Shown here piece by piece: positions 13,768-22,871 of a DNA stretch of 32,278 nucleotides (position 1 is its first letter; every line of letters starts with the position of its first letter). The notes beneath the pieces were generated by a model. That model made no database searches. It saw nothing but the letters and a program-made list of their open reading frames with translations, and was not told where the DNA came from. The translations under genes and the position numbers were made by a program. Source of the stretch: an uncultured Pelagibacteraceae bacterium. GTDB lineage: Bacteria > Pseudomonadota > Alphaproteobacteria > Pelagibacterales > Pelagibacteraceae. The stretch is from assembly GCA_902632515.1 (NCBI GenBank), contig CACPDA010000011.1, positions 1-32,278 on the forward strand. Reading direction: 5' to 3'.

Positions 13768-15881
13768 GTATTTTTTCTATTCTCAACTAAACTATCTACA
13801 ACACCTGGGTCAGCTAAAGTTGTAGTATCACCAAGTTGACTGTGTTCATTGGCTGCAATTTTTCTTAAAATTCTTCTCATGATCTTACCTGATCTCGTTT
13901 TTGGTAATCCAGGTGTAAAGTGGATTAAGTCAGGTGTAGCTAAGGGCCCAATTTGTTTCCTGACCCATAACTTTAATTCTCTTTCTAGATCTCCTGTTCC
14001 TGCTTCACCAGCATTGAGAGTTACATAACAATATAATCCATTTCCTTTAATATCATGTGGGTATCCAACAACAGCAGCTTCAGCCACTTTTGGATGAGCT
14101 ACAAAAGCACTTTCAATCTCAGCAGTACCAAGATTATGTCCAGAAACAATAATTACATCATCTACTCTTCCAGTTATCCAGTAGTACCCATCTTTATCTC
14201 TTCTACAGCCATCACCAGTGAAATACTTTCCATCAAATTGTGAAAAATAAGTATCTATAAATCTTTGATGGTCTCCATATACTGTTCGCATTTGTCCAGG
14301 CCATGATTGAGAAATACATAATCTTCCTTCACCAGCTCCTTTAATTTCTCTTCCGTCTTTATCAACAAGAGAAGGTTTAATTCCATAAAATGGTTTGGTT
14401 GCCGAACCTGGTTTTAGAGGTATAGCCCCTGTTTGAGGGGCGATTAAAATTCCACCTGTTTCTGTTTGCCACCAAGTGTCAACAATTGGACATTTTGAGT
14501 TACCTACTGTTTTATAATACCACATCCATGCCTCAGGATTTATTGGTTCACCAACTGTACCAAGTAATTTTAGACTTTTTCTTGATGTTTTATTGACTGG
14601 TTCATCACCTTCTCTCATCAACGCTCTTATTGCGGTTGGAGCGGTATAAAATGTATTTACTTTAAACTTATCAACTATTTGCCACCATCTTGAACTATCA
14701 GGATAATTTGGAATACCTTCAAACATTATTGTTGTTGCTCCATTAGATAGAGGTCCATAAATAATATAGCTGTGGCCGGTAACCCAACCAATATCAGCTG
14801 TGCACCAATAAATATCTTTTGGTTTATAATTAAAAATATATTGATGGGTCATTGATGCATAAACCATATACCCACCAGTCGTATGCAATACTCCTTTTGG
14901 TTTTCCAGTAGATCCTGACGTATAAAGAATAAACAAAGGATCTTCAGCACTCATTTCCTCGGGATCACAATGATTTGAAACATCTTTAATTAAATCATGG
15001 TACCAAACATCTCTATCATTGTTCCAAAAAACATAATTCCCAGTTCTTTTGACTACAATACATTTTTTTACATTAGGGCAATTCGCAAGTGCTTCATCAG
15101 TAGTTGCTTTAAGAGGTATAGTTTTACCACCTCTTACACCTTCGTCAGCAGTAATTATATACTCAGACTCACAATCATTAACTCTGCCCGAAATAGATTC
15201 TGCTGAGAAACCCCCAAAAATAATTGAGTGAATTGCTCCAATTCGAGCACAAGCTAACATTAAAATCGCTAATTCTGGAATCATAGTTAAGTATATTGTT
15301 ACTCGATCGCCTTTTTTAATTCCTAGTTTTTTTAGGCCGTTTGCTGCTTTAGAAACTTTTTGATGTAGTTGTTTATATGAAATTTTTTGAGCATCTTTTG
15401 GATCATCCCCTACCCAAATAATTGCAGTTTTATCTTTTTTATCTTTTAAGTGTCGATCAATACAGTTAGCAGATGCATTTAATGTACCATCTTCATACCA
15501 CTTAATTCTAACTTCTTCTTTACTATATTTTACATCTTTAATTTTTTTGTATGGTTTTATCCAAGTAATTCTTTTTCCCTCTTTTTTCCAGAAAGTATTA
15601 TTATTTTTTATCGACTCATTATATTTTTTTTGATATTGGGCTTTATTTGCAAGACTACCTTTTATCCATTCTGGTCTAGTTTTAAATATTAATTCTGAAG
15701 AAGAATTGTCAGTTTTTTTTGTTTCATTTGGAAATTTTTTTTTTGGTTTGGATTTTCTTTTATTTTCTTTTCTTTTCTTTGAAGATCTTTTTTGTACTTT
15801 TCTTCTTCTTTTTTTTGAAGATCTTTTTTGTATCTTTTTTCTTCTTTTTTTAATTTTTGATTTTTTCTTTTTTTTTGGCAT
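13764..15881 (-). CDS. acs: Acetyl-CoA synthetase with basic N-terminal tail
   Basis: It activates acetate to acetyl-CoA through acetyl-AMP. Motifs: [11 protein letters not shown] (starting near residue 319), [41 protein letters not shown], and [11 protein letters not shown] with the regulatory acetylatable Lys at 666. The catalytic protein is the usual size, about 645 residues, but it is preceded by about 60 extra residues. Of residues 2-49, 33 are Lys or Arg. They include a 12-residue repeat, [12 protein letters not shown] and [12 protein letters not shown]. No start codon lies between the tail and the conserved part, so the tail should be translated from the ATG at 15881, although no Shine-Dalgarno is seen. 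EVE and tsaD lie just upstream; the symporter is close by. Confidence 0.95.
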   Translation of the reverse strand: MPKKKKKSKIKKRRKKIQKRSSKKRRRKVQKRSSKKRKENKRKSKPKKKFPNETKKTDNSSSELIFKTRPEWIKGSLANKAQYQKKYNESIKNNNTFWKKEGKRITWIKPYKKIKDVKYSKEEVRIKWYEDGTLNASANCIDRHLKDKKDKTAIIWVGDDPKDAQKISYKQLHQKVSKAANGLKKLGIKKGDRVTIYLTMIPELAILMLACARIGAIHSIIFGGFSAESISGRVNDCESEYIITADEGVRGGKTIPLKATTDEALANCPNVKKCIVVKRTGNYVFWNNDRDVWYHDLIKDVSNHCDPEEMSAEDPLFILYTSGSTGKPKGVLHTTGGYMVYASMTHQYIFNYKPKDIYWCTADIGWVTGHSYIIYGPLSNGATTIMFEGIPNYPDSSRWWQIVDKFKVNTFYTAPTAIRALMREGDEPVNKTSRKSLKLLGTVGEPINPEAWMWYYKTVGNSKCPIVDTWWQTETGGILIAPQTGAIPLKPGSATKPFYGIKPSLVDKDGREIKGAGEGRLCISQSWPGQMRTVYGDHQRFIDTYFSQFDGKYFTGDGCRRDKDGYYWITGRVDDVIIVSGHNLGTAEIESAFVAHPKVAEAAVVGYPHDIKGNGLYCYVTLNAGEAGTGDLERELKLWVRKQIGPLATPDLIHFTPGLPKTRSGKIMRRILRKIAANEHSQLGDTTTLADPGVVDSLVENRKNT
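15779..15832 (-). repeat. 36-bp tandem repeat in the acs N-terminal tail
   Basis: The 18-base string TTGAAGATCTTTTTTGTA (plus strand) occurs at 15779-15796 and 15815-15832, a period of 36 bases or 12 codons. It encodes the repeated QKRSSKK part of the basic tail. Flanking T-rich stretches (A-rich on the coding strand) are partly repeated too. Growth by slippage of a low-complexity tract is likely. Confidence 0.8.
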
Positions 15882-15895
15882 AAATAAATTTTATC

Positions 15896-16315
15896 TCAAA
15901 CTTTACCCATGTTATTTAAAATTTTCCAGCTTTTAGAGTCTATTGGCATAACAGATAATCGACTTTGTTTAATTAATGATAAATGGCTTAATTCCTTATT
16001 TTTCTTAATATTTTCAAGCGTAATAGGTCTTTCAAGTTTTTTAACAAATTTTACAGTAACTGCTACAAACCGACCAGATTGGTCTGTTTTATCTGCGTAA
16101 GCTTCTTTAATAACTTCAACTATACCAACTATTTCTTTACCAATATTTGAATGATAAAAAAAACATTGATCACCTTTTTTCATTGATTTTAAATTTTTAG
16201 CAGCCTGATAATTTCTAACACCATCCCACTCAGCTCCTTTGTTCCCAGTTTTTTTTTGTTGATCGATAGACCAAACATCTGGCTCAGATTTTAATAACCA
16301 ATAATTTTTAGACAT
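15896..16315 (-). CDS. EVE-domain protein
   Basis: A single-domain protein of 139 residues. NYWLLKSEPDVWSI (residues 4-17), GAEWDGVRNYQA (27-38) and GDQCFFYHSN (48-57) are the hallmarks of the EVE fold, a PUA-like domain thought to bind modified bases in DNA or RNA. It starts two bases after the tsaD stop and is followed 14 bases later by acs, so the three leftward genes are probably one operon. In many alphaproteobacteria an EVE gene follows tsaD (with gpsA and a YCII gene between); here those are absent, consistent with a streamlined genome. The ligand is not known. Confidence 0.9.
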   Translation of the reverse strand: MSKNYWLLKSEPDVWSIDQQKKTGNKGAEWDGVRNYQAAKNLKSMKKGDQCFFYHSNIGKEIVGIVEVIKEAYADKTDQSGRFVAVTVKFVKKLERPITLENIKKNKELSHLSLIKQSRLSVMPIDSKSWKILNNMGKV

Positions 16316-16317
16316 AA

Positions 16318-17391
16318 CTATAGTTTAACTCCTGCACCTTTTAAAAATGCAGCATTTTCATCTAGTGGCCATCTTGGTTTTGCAGGATAATCTAAGTTAT
16401 TAAATTTTTTTAGTTTAAATCTTTCTAATCCAACCATTGCAATCATTGCAGCATTATCACCACAAAACTCAATGGGTGGAAAAATAGGCATATAGTTTTC
16501 TTCTTCACAGATATTAATCAACATTTTTCTAATTTCTTTATTTGCTGCAACTCCACCCGCAACAACAAATTTTTTTTCTTTTGTATCAATATGTTTTTCA
16601 AATTCTCTAAAAGCTATTTTTGTTTTTTTATTTAAAATTTCAATAATTGTTTTTTGAAAAGATGCTGCAAGATCAAATTTTTCTTGATCAGTTTTTATTT
16701 TTTTCACAATTTTTAATACTGCTGTTTTAAGTCCTGCAAAAGATAAATTACAACCCCCTTTATTAAAAATTGGTTTTGGAAGATCATATTTATTTGGATC
16801 TCCTTTTTTTGCTAAAATTTCTATCTGTGGACCACCGGGAAATTCTATATTTAAAAGTTTTGCAGTTTTATCGAATGCTTCTCCAATAGCATCATCAATG
16901 GTTGTTCCAAGTCTTTTATATTCACCTAAATTTTTTACACATAGATATTGTGAATGCCCCCCTGAAATTAGTAAAAGTAGATATGGATAATTTAATTCTG
17001 TGTTTAACTTAGGGCTTAAAGCATGACCCTCTAAGTGATTCACAGCAATGAATGGTTTATTCAAAGAAGCTGCAAATGCTTTTCCAAAACTTAATCCAAC
17101 AGAAAGACAAACAATTAAACCAGGTCCGGCTGTTGAGGCAACAGCATCTAACTCTTTAATATCAACTCCACTATCATCAATTGCTTTTTTGACAATCCAA
17201 TCAATCTTTTCCATATGTGATCTCGCGGCCAGTTCAGGAACTACCCCACCAAATTCTTTGTGTACATCGACTTGGCTAGATACAATATTTGATAGGACAA
17301 CCGGATTACCTTGACCATTTTCAGATATTATTGATGCAGCCGTTTCATCACAGCTTGACTCTATTCCTAGAATTAAGGGTTTTTTATTCAT
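16318..17391 (-). CDS. tsaD: tRNA N6-threonylcarbamoyladenosine transferase TsaD
   Basis: It transfers the threonylcarbamoyl group to A37 of tRNAs that read ANN codons, working with TsaB, TsaE and TsaC. At 357 residues it is full length. The ASKHA-type ATP-binding fold begins with ILGIESSCDETAAS (7-20). The metal-binding histidines are H119 and H123 in VNHLEGHALSP. ISGGHSQYL, the phosphate loop region, and VAGGVAANK and FCGDNAAMIA near the C-terminus confirm the family. It is divergent from hemC across 56 bases, an arrangement common in alphaproteobacteria, and leads the tsaD-EVE-acs run. Confidence 0.97.
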   Translation of the reverse strand: MNKKPLILGIESSCDETAASIISENGQGNPVVLSNIVSSQVDVHKEFGGVVPELAARSHMEKIDWIVKKAIDDSGVDIKELDAVASTAGPGLIVCLSVGLSFGKAFAASLNKPFIAVNHLEGHALSPKLNTELNYPYLLLLISGGHSQYLCVKNLGEYKRLGTTIDDAIGEAFDKTAKLLNIEFPGGPQIEILAKKGDPNKYDLPKPIFNKGGCNLSFAGLKTAVLKIVKKIKTDQEKFDLAASFQKTIIEILNKKTKIAFREFEKHIDTKEKKFVVAGGVAANKEIRKMLINICEEENYMPIFPPIEFCGDNAAMIAMVGLERFKLKKFNNLDYPAKPRWPLDENAAFLKGAGVKL

Positions 17392-17447
17392 TCAAATAGT
17401 TTTGAATAATTGTACAATCTCAATACAAAAAAGAAATAAATTAATTA

Positions 17448-18365
17448 ATGAGTAATAAAATAACAATAGGAACTAGAGGTAGTAAATTAGCATTACTCTA
17501 TGCGCAGAAAGCCAAGAATACTATTCTTCAAAACACAAACCTAAGTGATAAAGAAATTGTTATCAAAACAATAACAACTAAAGGTGATCAAATTAAAGAT
17601 TCAAGGTTATCCGAGTTTGGTGGTAAGGGTTTATTTTCAAGCAATATAGAAAGAGAACTCCAAAAAAAGAATATTGATATAGCAATTCACGCATTAAAGG
17701 ATTTACCCGCAATTGAAACAGACGGTTTATTAACTGATAATTTTTTAGAAAGAAATAATCCAAAAGAAATTTTAATTTCCAGAAATAAAAAAAAATTGAA
17801 AGATTTAGATACAAAATCGATTGTGGGAACATCTTCATATAGACGAGAATTCCAAATAAAAAAAATTCGACCTGATGTTCATTGTAAACTTATTAGAGGC
17901 AATATTGATACTAGAATAAGAAAATTAAAAGATGGCTTGTATGATGCAATAATCTTGTCTTATGCAGGAATTAAATATTTAAAGCTAGAAAACGAAATTT
18001 CTGAAATATTTACAACTGAAGAAATAATCCCAAGTGCTGGCCAAGGTATTATTGCACTTCAATGTAGAGAGGATGATTTAGAGATAATTTCTGTATTAAA
18101 AAAAATTAATCATAATGAAACTTATAAAAGAGCTCATGCAGAAAGAAATATCTTAAAAGTTTTAGAAGGGGATTGTGAAACAGCTATAGGCGCACATTCT
18201 GTAATTGATGGAAAAAATATTATTATTGAGGCAGAGCTATTTTCTTTAGACGGTTCAAAAAGGTTTTATGAAAAAAAAATTGAAAAAATTGAAAAATTCA
18301 GAGAAATTGGAAAAGAAATTGGTAAAATTTTAAAAACCAAATCAAATAATTCGTATAAAAGATAA
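17448..18365 (+). CDS. hemC: Porphobilinogen deaminase (hydroxymethylbilane synthase)
   Basis: It joins four porphobilinogens into hydroxymethylbilane for heme synthesis. At 305 residues it is standard size. ITIGTRGSKLALLYA opens the protein, followed by TKGDQI, the substrate-binding IAIHALKDLPA near residue 80, and VGTSSYRRE. The dipyrromethane cofactor is carried by C243 in LEGDCETAIGA. hemD follows after one base, so the pair is cotranscribed. The spacer before it contains a 10-bp palindrome, ATTGTACAAT (17409-17418), which could be an operator but is short enough to be chance. Confidence 0.97.
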   Translation: MSNKITIGTRGSKLALLYAQKAKNTILQNTNLSDKEIVIKTITTKGDQIKDSRLSEFGGKGLFSSNIERELQKKNIDIAIHALKDLPAIETDGLLTDNFLERNNPKEILISRNKKKLKDLDTKSIVGTSSYRREFQIKKIRPDVHCKLIRGNIDTRIRKLKDGLYDAIILSYAGIKYLKLENEISEIFTTEEIIPSAGQGIIALQCREDDLEIISVLKKINHNETYKRAHAERNILKVLEGDCETAIGAHSVIDGKNIIIEAELFSLDGSKRFYEKKIEKIEKFREIGKEIGKILKTKSNNSYKR

Positions 18366-18366
18366 T

Positions 18367-19065
18367 ATGCATATTTTATTAACAAGACCGCTTGAAGATT
18401 GTTCAGAATTGATTTTGAAATTCCAATCTTTAGGTCATCAAGTTTCTCATCTTCCTTTATTGACTATAAAAAAAACTAATTATGAGGAAATTAATTTCTT
18501 TGACTATGGTGGAATTATTTTTACGAGTGCTAATGCAATAAAATTTATAGATTTAAAAAAAATAGAAAAAAATATTATGTGTTTTTGTGTAGGAGATATA
18601 ACTGAAAAGAAAGCAAGAACTTTAGGTTTTCAAAACACAGTTGCTGCTGAGGGAAATGTTTCAAATTTAAAAGAATTAATTTTACAAAATTATGACACCA
18701 AAAATAAACCACTCCTTTATGTAAGTGGAGAAAAGATTTCAACAGATTTAGATGAACAGCTTATTAGTGAGGGATATAATATTAAAAGAATTATTAATTA
18801 TCGTGTGAGTCATAATCAAAAATTTGATGAAAAATTTGTAAAGGAATTAAAAATTAAAACACCAGATTTAGTCTATGTTTATTCTCAAAATAGCGCTTCT
18901 AGTCTATTAAATTTTATTAAAATTCATCAAACTGAAAATATATGGATGAATACTAATTTAATGTGTATAGGTGAAAAAACATCGTCTATATTAAATGAAA
19001 TTAAATGGAAAAAAATATTTCTTTTTAATCCTGGAGAAGAGGAGTTTTTGTTATATAAAATTTAA
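18367..19065 (+). CDS. hemD: Uroporphyrinogen-III synthase
   Basis: This is the enzyme after HemC; it inverts ring D and closes hydroxymethylbilane to uroporphyrinogen III. It has 232 residues, the normal size for this poorly conserved family. HILLTRPLEDCSEL at the N-terminus, DYGGIIFTSANAIKFI (46-61), and YVYSQNSASSL in the second lobe (about 170-180) match the family pattern of two alpha/beta lobes, and CIGEKTSSIL (196-205) matches the usual cxGxxTAxaa element. Position directly after hemC makes the call secure. The MscS-type channel gene starts two bases later and is probably in the same transcript. Confidence 0.92.
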   Translation: MHILLTRPLEDCSELILKFQSLGHQVSHLPLLTIKKTNYEEINFFDYGGIIFTSANAIKFIDLKKIEKNIMCFCVGDITEKKARTLGFQNTVAAEGNVSNLKELILQNYDTKNKPLLYVSGEKISTDLDEQLISEGYNIKRIINYRVSHNQKFDEKFVKELKIKTPDLVYVYSQNSASSLLNFIKIHQTENIWMNTNLMCIGEKTSSILNEIKWKKIFLFNPGEEEFLLYKI

Positions 19066-19067
19066 TT

Positions 19068-20153
19068 ATGGAATTGATAAATAATTTTTCAGAAATATTT
19101 TTATCAGTATGGAATAAAGGAATTCTAGGGGTAGATATTTTTCAAATATTAATTGGAATTGGAATTTTTCTAATTTTTTTAATTTTTAGAGGTTTAATAA
19201 GTAAACTTATAATTAAAAAGCTAGAAATCATATCTAAACGAACTACGAATAAATTAGACGACACTTTTGTAAATGCATTAATTGGACCAGCAAGATTTTT
19301 ACCAATTGTCCTAGGTTTTTTTATTGCTAGCTATTATATGACATTTTCAATTGAGGGAAGAGAGGTTGTTGATACTATTAATAGAACTTTAATTACAATT
19401 TTAATTTTTTGGATAATTCATCAAATTATAGAACCAGTATCATATATTTTAAGTGGCCTTGATAAACTTTTAACGAGAGAATTAATTGGTTGGATTATAA
19501 AATCACTTAAAGTTCTTATTTTTATTTTGGGCTTAGCAGCTGTTTTAGAATTATGGGGTATCAAAATTGGACCAATTATTGCTGGGCTTGGTTTATTTGG
19601 GGTGGCAGTGGCTTTAGGAGCACAAGATTTATTTAAAAATTTGATTTCAGGAATTTTAGTTCTTGTAGAAAAAAGATTCAGAATTGGTGATTGGATTTTA
19701 GTTGATGGAATAATTGAGGGTATCGTTGAAAAAATTGGTTTTAGATCTACTACAATCAGAAAATTTGATAAATCTTTAGCTATTATTCCAAATTTTCAAT
19801 TTGCAGAAAATGCGGTTATCAATATTAGCGAAACCTCAAATTGGTTGATCAGTTGGATAATCACTCTCCAGTACGACACTTCAGTTGATCAATTAAAAAC
19901 TATAAGAAATCAGATTGAGGATCATATTAACAAGAGTGATGATTTTAATACAAGTATAGGTATTGCTGTAAGGGTGGATAAGTTTTCGGACAGTTCGATA
20001 GATATGTATGTTCGTTGTTTTACAAAAACAGATAGTTGGAATGAGTGGCTATCAGTTAAAGAGCGTTTGGCGCTAGAAATCAAACAAATTGTAGAAAGTA
20101 ATAAAGCCTCTTTTGCTTTTCCAAGTCAGTCAATTTATATCGAAAAAAAATGA
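19068..20153 (+). CDS. Mechanosensitive ion channel of the MscS family
   Basis: An inner-membrane protein of 361 residues. There are hydrophobic segments near 18-44, 75-93, 105-128 and 145-165. The pore-lining helix and the following beta domain read GPIIAGLGLFGVAVALGAQD, then LFKNLISGILVLVEKRFRIGDW, then GIIEGIVEKIGFRSTTIR, which is the core of the MscS signature. Such channels release solutes when membrane tension rises on osmotic downshift. It follows hemD after two bases and overlaps the YggT gene by four bases (ATGA), and YggT proteins have also been tied to osmotic tolerance. Confidence 0.93.
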   Translation: MELINNFSEIFLSVWNKGILGVDIFQILIGIGIFLIFLIFRGLISKLIIKKLEIISKRTTNKLDDTFVNALIGPARFLPIVLGFFIASYYMTFSIEGREVVDTINRTLITILIFWIIHQIIEPVSYILSGLDKLLTRELIGWIIKSLKVLIFILGLAAVLELWGIKIGPIIAGLGLFGVAVALGAQDLFKNLISGILVLVEKRFRIGDWILVDGIIEGIVEKIGFRSTTIRKFDKSLAIIPNFQFAENAVINISETSNWLISWIITLQYDTSVDQLKTIRNQIEDHINKSDDFNTSIGIAVRVDKFSDSSIDMYVRCFTKTDSWNEWLSVKERLALEIKQIVESNKASFAFPSQSIYIEKK

Positions 20154-20440
20154 TTGCTATTTTTTATTTAGTTTTACAGATATTAAAACTTTATTCTTAT
20201 GTTGTGATTGCAAATGTTGTTGTAAGTTGGTTGATTGCTTTTAATATTTTAAATACACAAAACAGATTTGTTTATTCAATTTTGGAATTAACCTATAGAT
20301 TAACTGATCCTTTTTTAAATAGAATTAGACGATTTTTACCCAATTTAGGTGCATTAGATATTTCGCCAATCGTTTTACTTCTATTGATTTGGTTTGTAGA
20401 AATGTGTATGAAGCTCTACATTGCACCAATGATTTTTTAA
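20150..20440 (+). CDS. YggT-family membrane protein
   Basis: A 96-residue protein with two strong hydrophobic segments (about 3-31 and 70-94) and the family signature YRLTDPFLNRIRRFLPNLGALDISPI (starting near residue 49), which fits the YggT xxTdPxLxPiRrxiPxxGgiDlSPi pattern closely. Function is poorly known; the family has been linked to osmotic shock tolerance and cell shape. Its ATG overlaps the MscS gene stop by four bases and folD follows after six bases, so it is central in a compact rightward operon. Confidence 0.92.
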   Translation: MIAIFYLVLQILKLYSYVVIANVVVSWLIAFNILNTQNRFVYSILELTYRLTDPFLNRIRRFLPNLGALDISPIVLLLLIWFVEMCMKLYIAPMIF

Positions 20441-20446
20441 AAATTT

Positions 20447-21292
20447 ATGATTTTAATAGATGGAAAAAAAGAGGCAGCACTTCTTAGAGAAGAATTAAAA
20501 AAAGAAGTATCTGAATTAAAGGCAAAACATAACAAAGTTCCTGGATTAACAGTAATCCTAATTGGTGACTTGACCCCAAGTCAGATTTATGTTCGAAATA
20601 AAGAAAAATCAGCCAATGAAGTTGGTCTGAAGTCCGATGTTATAAAATATCCAGATTCGGTTGAAGAAAAGGTTGTTTTACAAAAAATTGAGGAACTAAA
20701 TAAGGATAAGTCGGTATCTGGTATTTTAGTTCAGTTACCCCTTCCAAAACATATAGATAAACAGAAAGTTATAGAAGCTATTGATCCATCTAAAGATGTG
20801 GATGGTTTTCATCCTATGAATGTTGGCAATCTTTCTTCTGGTTATGAAAGTTCTGTTCCTTGTACGCCATTAGGATGTTACTTATTAATAAAGAAAATAG
20901 AACCAAACTTGAGTGGAAAGAAAGCAGTCGTTGTTGGTAGGTCAAATTTAAATGGAAAGCCTATGACTCAACTTCTTTTAAAAGAAAATTGTACTGTAAC
21001 AATTACACATTCAAGAACAAAAAATTTAAAAGCTGAATGCCTTGAGGCGGATATAATTGTTGCAGCAGTTGGAATACCAGAACTTGTTAAAGGTGATTGG
21101 GTAAAGAAAGATACTATTGTAATTGATGTTGGTATTAACAAAACTGATAAAGGCATCGTAGGAGATGTAGATTTTGATGAAGTTTCAAAAAATGCAAAAG
21201 CTTTAACGCCTGTTCCGGGTGGTGTGGGACCAATGACCATTGCTTGTTTGCTTAAGAACACGATAGACTGTTTCAAAAGATCGCAAATTTAA
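20447..21292 (+). CDS. folD: Bifunctional methylenetetrahydrofolate dehydrogenase/cyclohydrolase
   Basis: FolD oxidises 5,10-methylene-THF and hydrolyses the product to 10-formyl-THF, supplying one-carbon units for purines (PurH is in this window) and fMet. It has 281 residues, normal for the family. The catalytic YVRNK (Y48, K52) lies in the N-terminal domain, followed by GILVQLPLPKHI, DVDGFHPMNVG, and the C-terminal NADP-binding VVVGRSNLNGKPM and TPVPGGVGPMTIA. It follows the YggT gene by six bases. Confidence 0.97.
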   Translation: MILIDGKKEAALLREELKKEVSELKAKHNKVPGLTVILIGDLTPSQIYVRNKEKSANEVGLKSDVIKYPDSVEEKVVLQKIEELNKDKSVSGILVQLPLPKHIDKQKVIEAIDPSKDVDGFHPMNVGNLSSGYESSVPCTPLGCYLLIKKIEPNLSGKKAVVVGRSNLNGKPMTQLLLKENCTVTITHSRTKNLKAECLEADIIVAAVGIPELVKGDWVKKDTIVIDVGINKTDKGIVGDVDFDEVSKNAKALTPVPGGVGPMTIACLLKNTIDCFKRSQI

Positions 21293-21330
21293 TATTTAAT
21301 TCATGAAACAATTTTTGATAGATTTGGTTC

Positions 21331-21534
21331 ATGAAAAAACCTAAGTATCCATATAGAATTGTTATATTAATGGCCATACTTACCATTCCTCCAATTGGAG
21401 CGACACAATTGGGTTGGTATCTTTATGATCAGCAAACAGGATTTGATTATGGTATGATCATTGGTACATTTTCAGTTATATTGGCTGCTTGGTTAATGTA
21501 TGAAAAAAACTGGAGAGAAGAAGACGAGGATTAA
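21331..21534 (+). CDS. Small two-span membrane protein
   Basis: A protein of 67 residues with two hydrophobic segments (about 8-29 and 41-56) and a strongly acidic end (NWREEDED). The loop between spans is short, so a helical hairpin is likely. I recognise no family. It starts 38 bases after folD and is followed three bases later by the SHOCT protein, which suggests a common transcript and perhaps a joint function at the membrane. The reading frame shows normal codon use and sits in a gap that no other gene explains. Confidence 0.65.
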   Translation: MKKPKYPYRIVILMAILTIPPIGATQLGWYLYDQQTGFDYGMIIGTFSVILAAWLMYEKNWREEDED

Positions 21535-21537
21535 TTT

Positions 21538-21801
21538 ATGGAAAAAATAATTTTTTTTGGTTTAGTTATCCCAATTTTTGCTTTTGTACTTTATTTAGGT
21601 GTTAGTGCGATAATGAAAGGATCGGAGGCTAAAAGCGCACTTAAGGAGGAAGCAAATTTAAATAATAATGAGATCGAAAATTCTATTGATAACAAAAAAA
21701 ATTTAAGCGAGGAGATTGACAAATTAAATAATCTTTTAAAAGATGGTGTTTTAACTCAAGAAGAATTCGAAAAAGCCAAAAAAAAATTGTTAGATGATTA
21801 G
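21538..21801 (+). CDS. Membrane-anchored SHOCT-domain protein
   Basis: A protein of 87 residues with one N-terminal membrane span (about 5-26), a linker rich in Asn, Glu and Lys, and a C-terminal SHOCT motif: EIDKLNNLLKDGVLTQEEFE (residues 59-78), then KAKKKLLD. SHOCT is a short helical hairpin found at protein ends and thought to aid oligomer formation. No enzymatic part is present. The stop shares TTAG with the MBL hydrolase stop on the other strand. Confidence 0.8.
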   Translation: MEKIIFFGLVIPIFAFVLYLGVSAIMKGSEAKSALKEEANLNNNEIENSIDNKKNLSEEIDKLNNLLKDGVLTQEEFEKAKKKLLDD

Positions 21802-22871
21802 TTGTAATTAAGTAATTTTTTTAACGATCCAAACTCACCAATTTTATAAATAATTGCATCTTCTTTTTTGAAACCATATTTCTCTGCACTAGCTTTAAAT
21901 CTTAAAGGTGGTTCCATTATTGGCTCAAGGGATAGAACGAAAGTTCCCCAATGCATTCCAATTACTTTTTTACTTCTTAAATTTTTAGCAATCTCTAAAG
22001 CCTCTTCTGGGTTAGTGTGATAAACTGATTTATCTTTATAGGGCATTATTGGGTAAAAATTATAGGCTCCTATATTTATTAATGTTAGATCAATTGGACC
22101 ATATTTGTTACCGATATCTTTATAAATATCCCCGATACCGGTATCGCACATAAATAAAATTTTTTTTCCACTATATTCAATTAAAAAATTTCCCCATAAT
22201 GATTTGTTTGTATCTGTTAAACTTCTTTTAGACCAGTGAACAGCAGGTAAAAATGTAATTTTTAAATTATCATTAATCTTAACTTCATCATACCAATCCA
22301 TTTCATTAACATCTTTATATCTTTTAAAATATTTACTTAATTTTAGGGGTAGTAAAACTTTTGCATTTTTATATGGAAATTTTCTAATCGTAGACATATC
22401 TTGATGGTCGTAATGGTTGTGTGTTAGTAAAAATAAATCTATTTTTGGAATTTCGTTAAGTTTCAAGGCTGGTTCGGTAAATCTATCTGGTCCAAAGATT
22501 AGTGGACCTGCATTTTTTGAAAATACTGGATCAGTAATAATTGTTATTTCTCCAAGCTTTATTAAAAAAGTAGCATGACCTATCCAGGCTACATAATCAT
22601 CATCCTGATATTTTTTTAGATCTGATAAAACTTTTTCTTTTTTTACAACATGCTCTTTGGGCACTGTCATATCAAGCTTCTTTTTTTCTTGATTAAATAT
22701 TTTAAAAGACCATTTAACATTAGGGTCTCTTTTTGGTGAGCCCTCCGGGTTTCTAAAAGTTCCGTCTGGCAAATGATGATAAGGTTTTTCCACTGCAATA
22801 CTTAAACAATTATAAAAAAAAATTCCAATTAAAATTAATGAAGCACTAATTAACTTTTTTCCATCAACCAT
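21798..22871 (-). CDS. MBL-fold metallohydrolase, NAPE-PLD/UlaG-like, exported
   Basis: A protein of 357 residues. An N-terminal hydrophobic segment (LISASLILIGIFFYN) looks like a signal peptide or anchor. The metallo-beta-lactamase core has WIGHATFLIKLG, the metal-binding LLTHNHYDHQD, then PAVHWSKRS, LFMCDTGIGD and GMHWGTF. The N-terminal HLPDGTFRNPEGSP is typical of the branch related to NAPE-phospholipase D. Substrates of bacterial members are mostly unknown; a phosphodiester lipid is the family precedent. The start overlaps the PQQ dehydrogenase gene by 22 bases, suggesting coupled expression of two exported enzymes. Confidence 0.88.
   Translation of the reverse strand: MVDGKKLISASLILIGIFFYNCLSIAVEKPYHHLPDGTFRNPEGSPKRDPNVKWSFKIFNQEKKKLDMTVPKEHVVKKEKVLSDLKKYQDDDYVAWIGHATFLIKLGEITIITDPVFSKNAGPLIFGPDRFTEPALKLNEIPKIDLFLLTHNHYDHQDMSTIRKFPYKNAKVLLPLKLSKYFKRYKDVNEMDWYDEVKINDNLKITFLPAVHWSKRSLTDTNKSLWGNFLIEYSGKKILFMCDTGIGDIYKDIGNKYGPIDLTLINIGAYNFYPIMPYKDKSVYHTNPEEALEIAKNLRSKKVIGMHWGTFVLSLEPIMEPPLRFKASAEKYGFKKEDAIIYKIGEFGSLKKLLNYN

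Noticed and set aside
15706..15936. A Phe-rich 76-codon plus-strand open frame
   Set aside because: It is the complement of the Lys/Arg-rich acs tail (AAA read as TTT); a shadow, not a gene.
17409..17418. Palindrome ATTGTACAAT between tsaD and hemC as an operator
   Set aside because: Ten bases of A/T-rich palindrome are too short to claim; no second copy was seen in the window.
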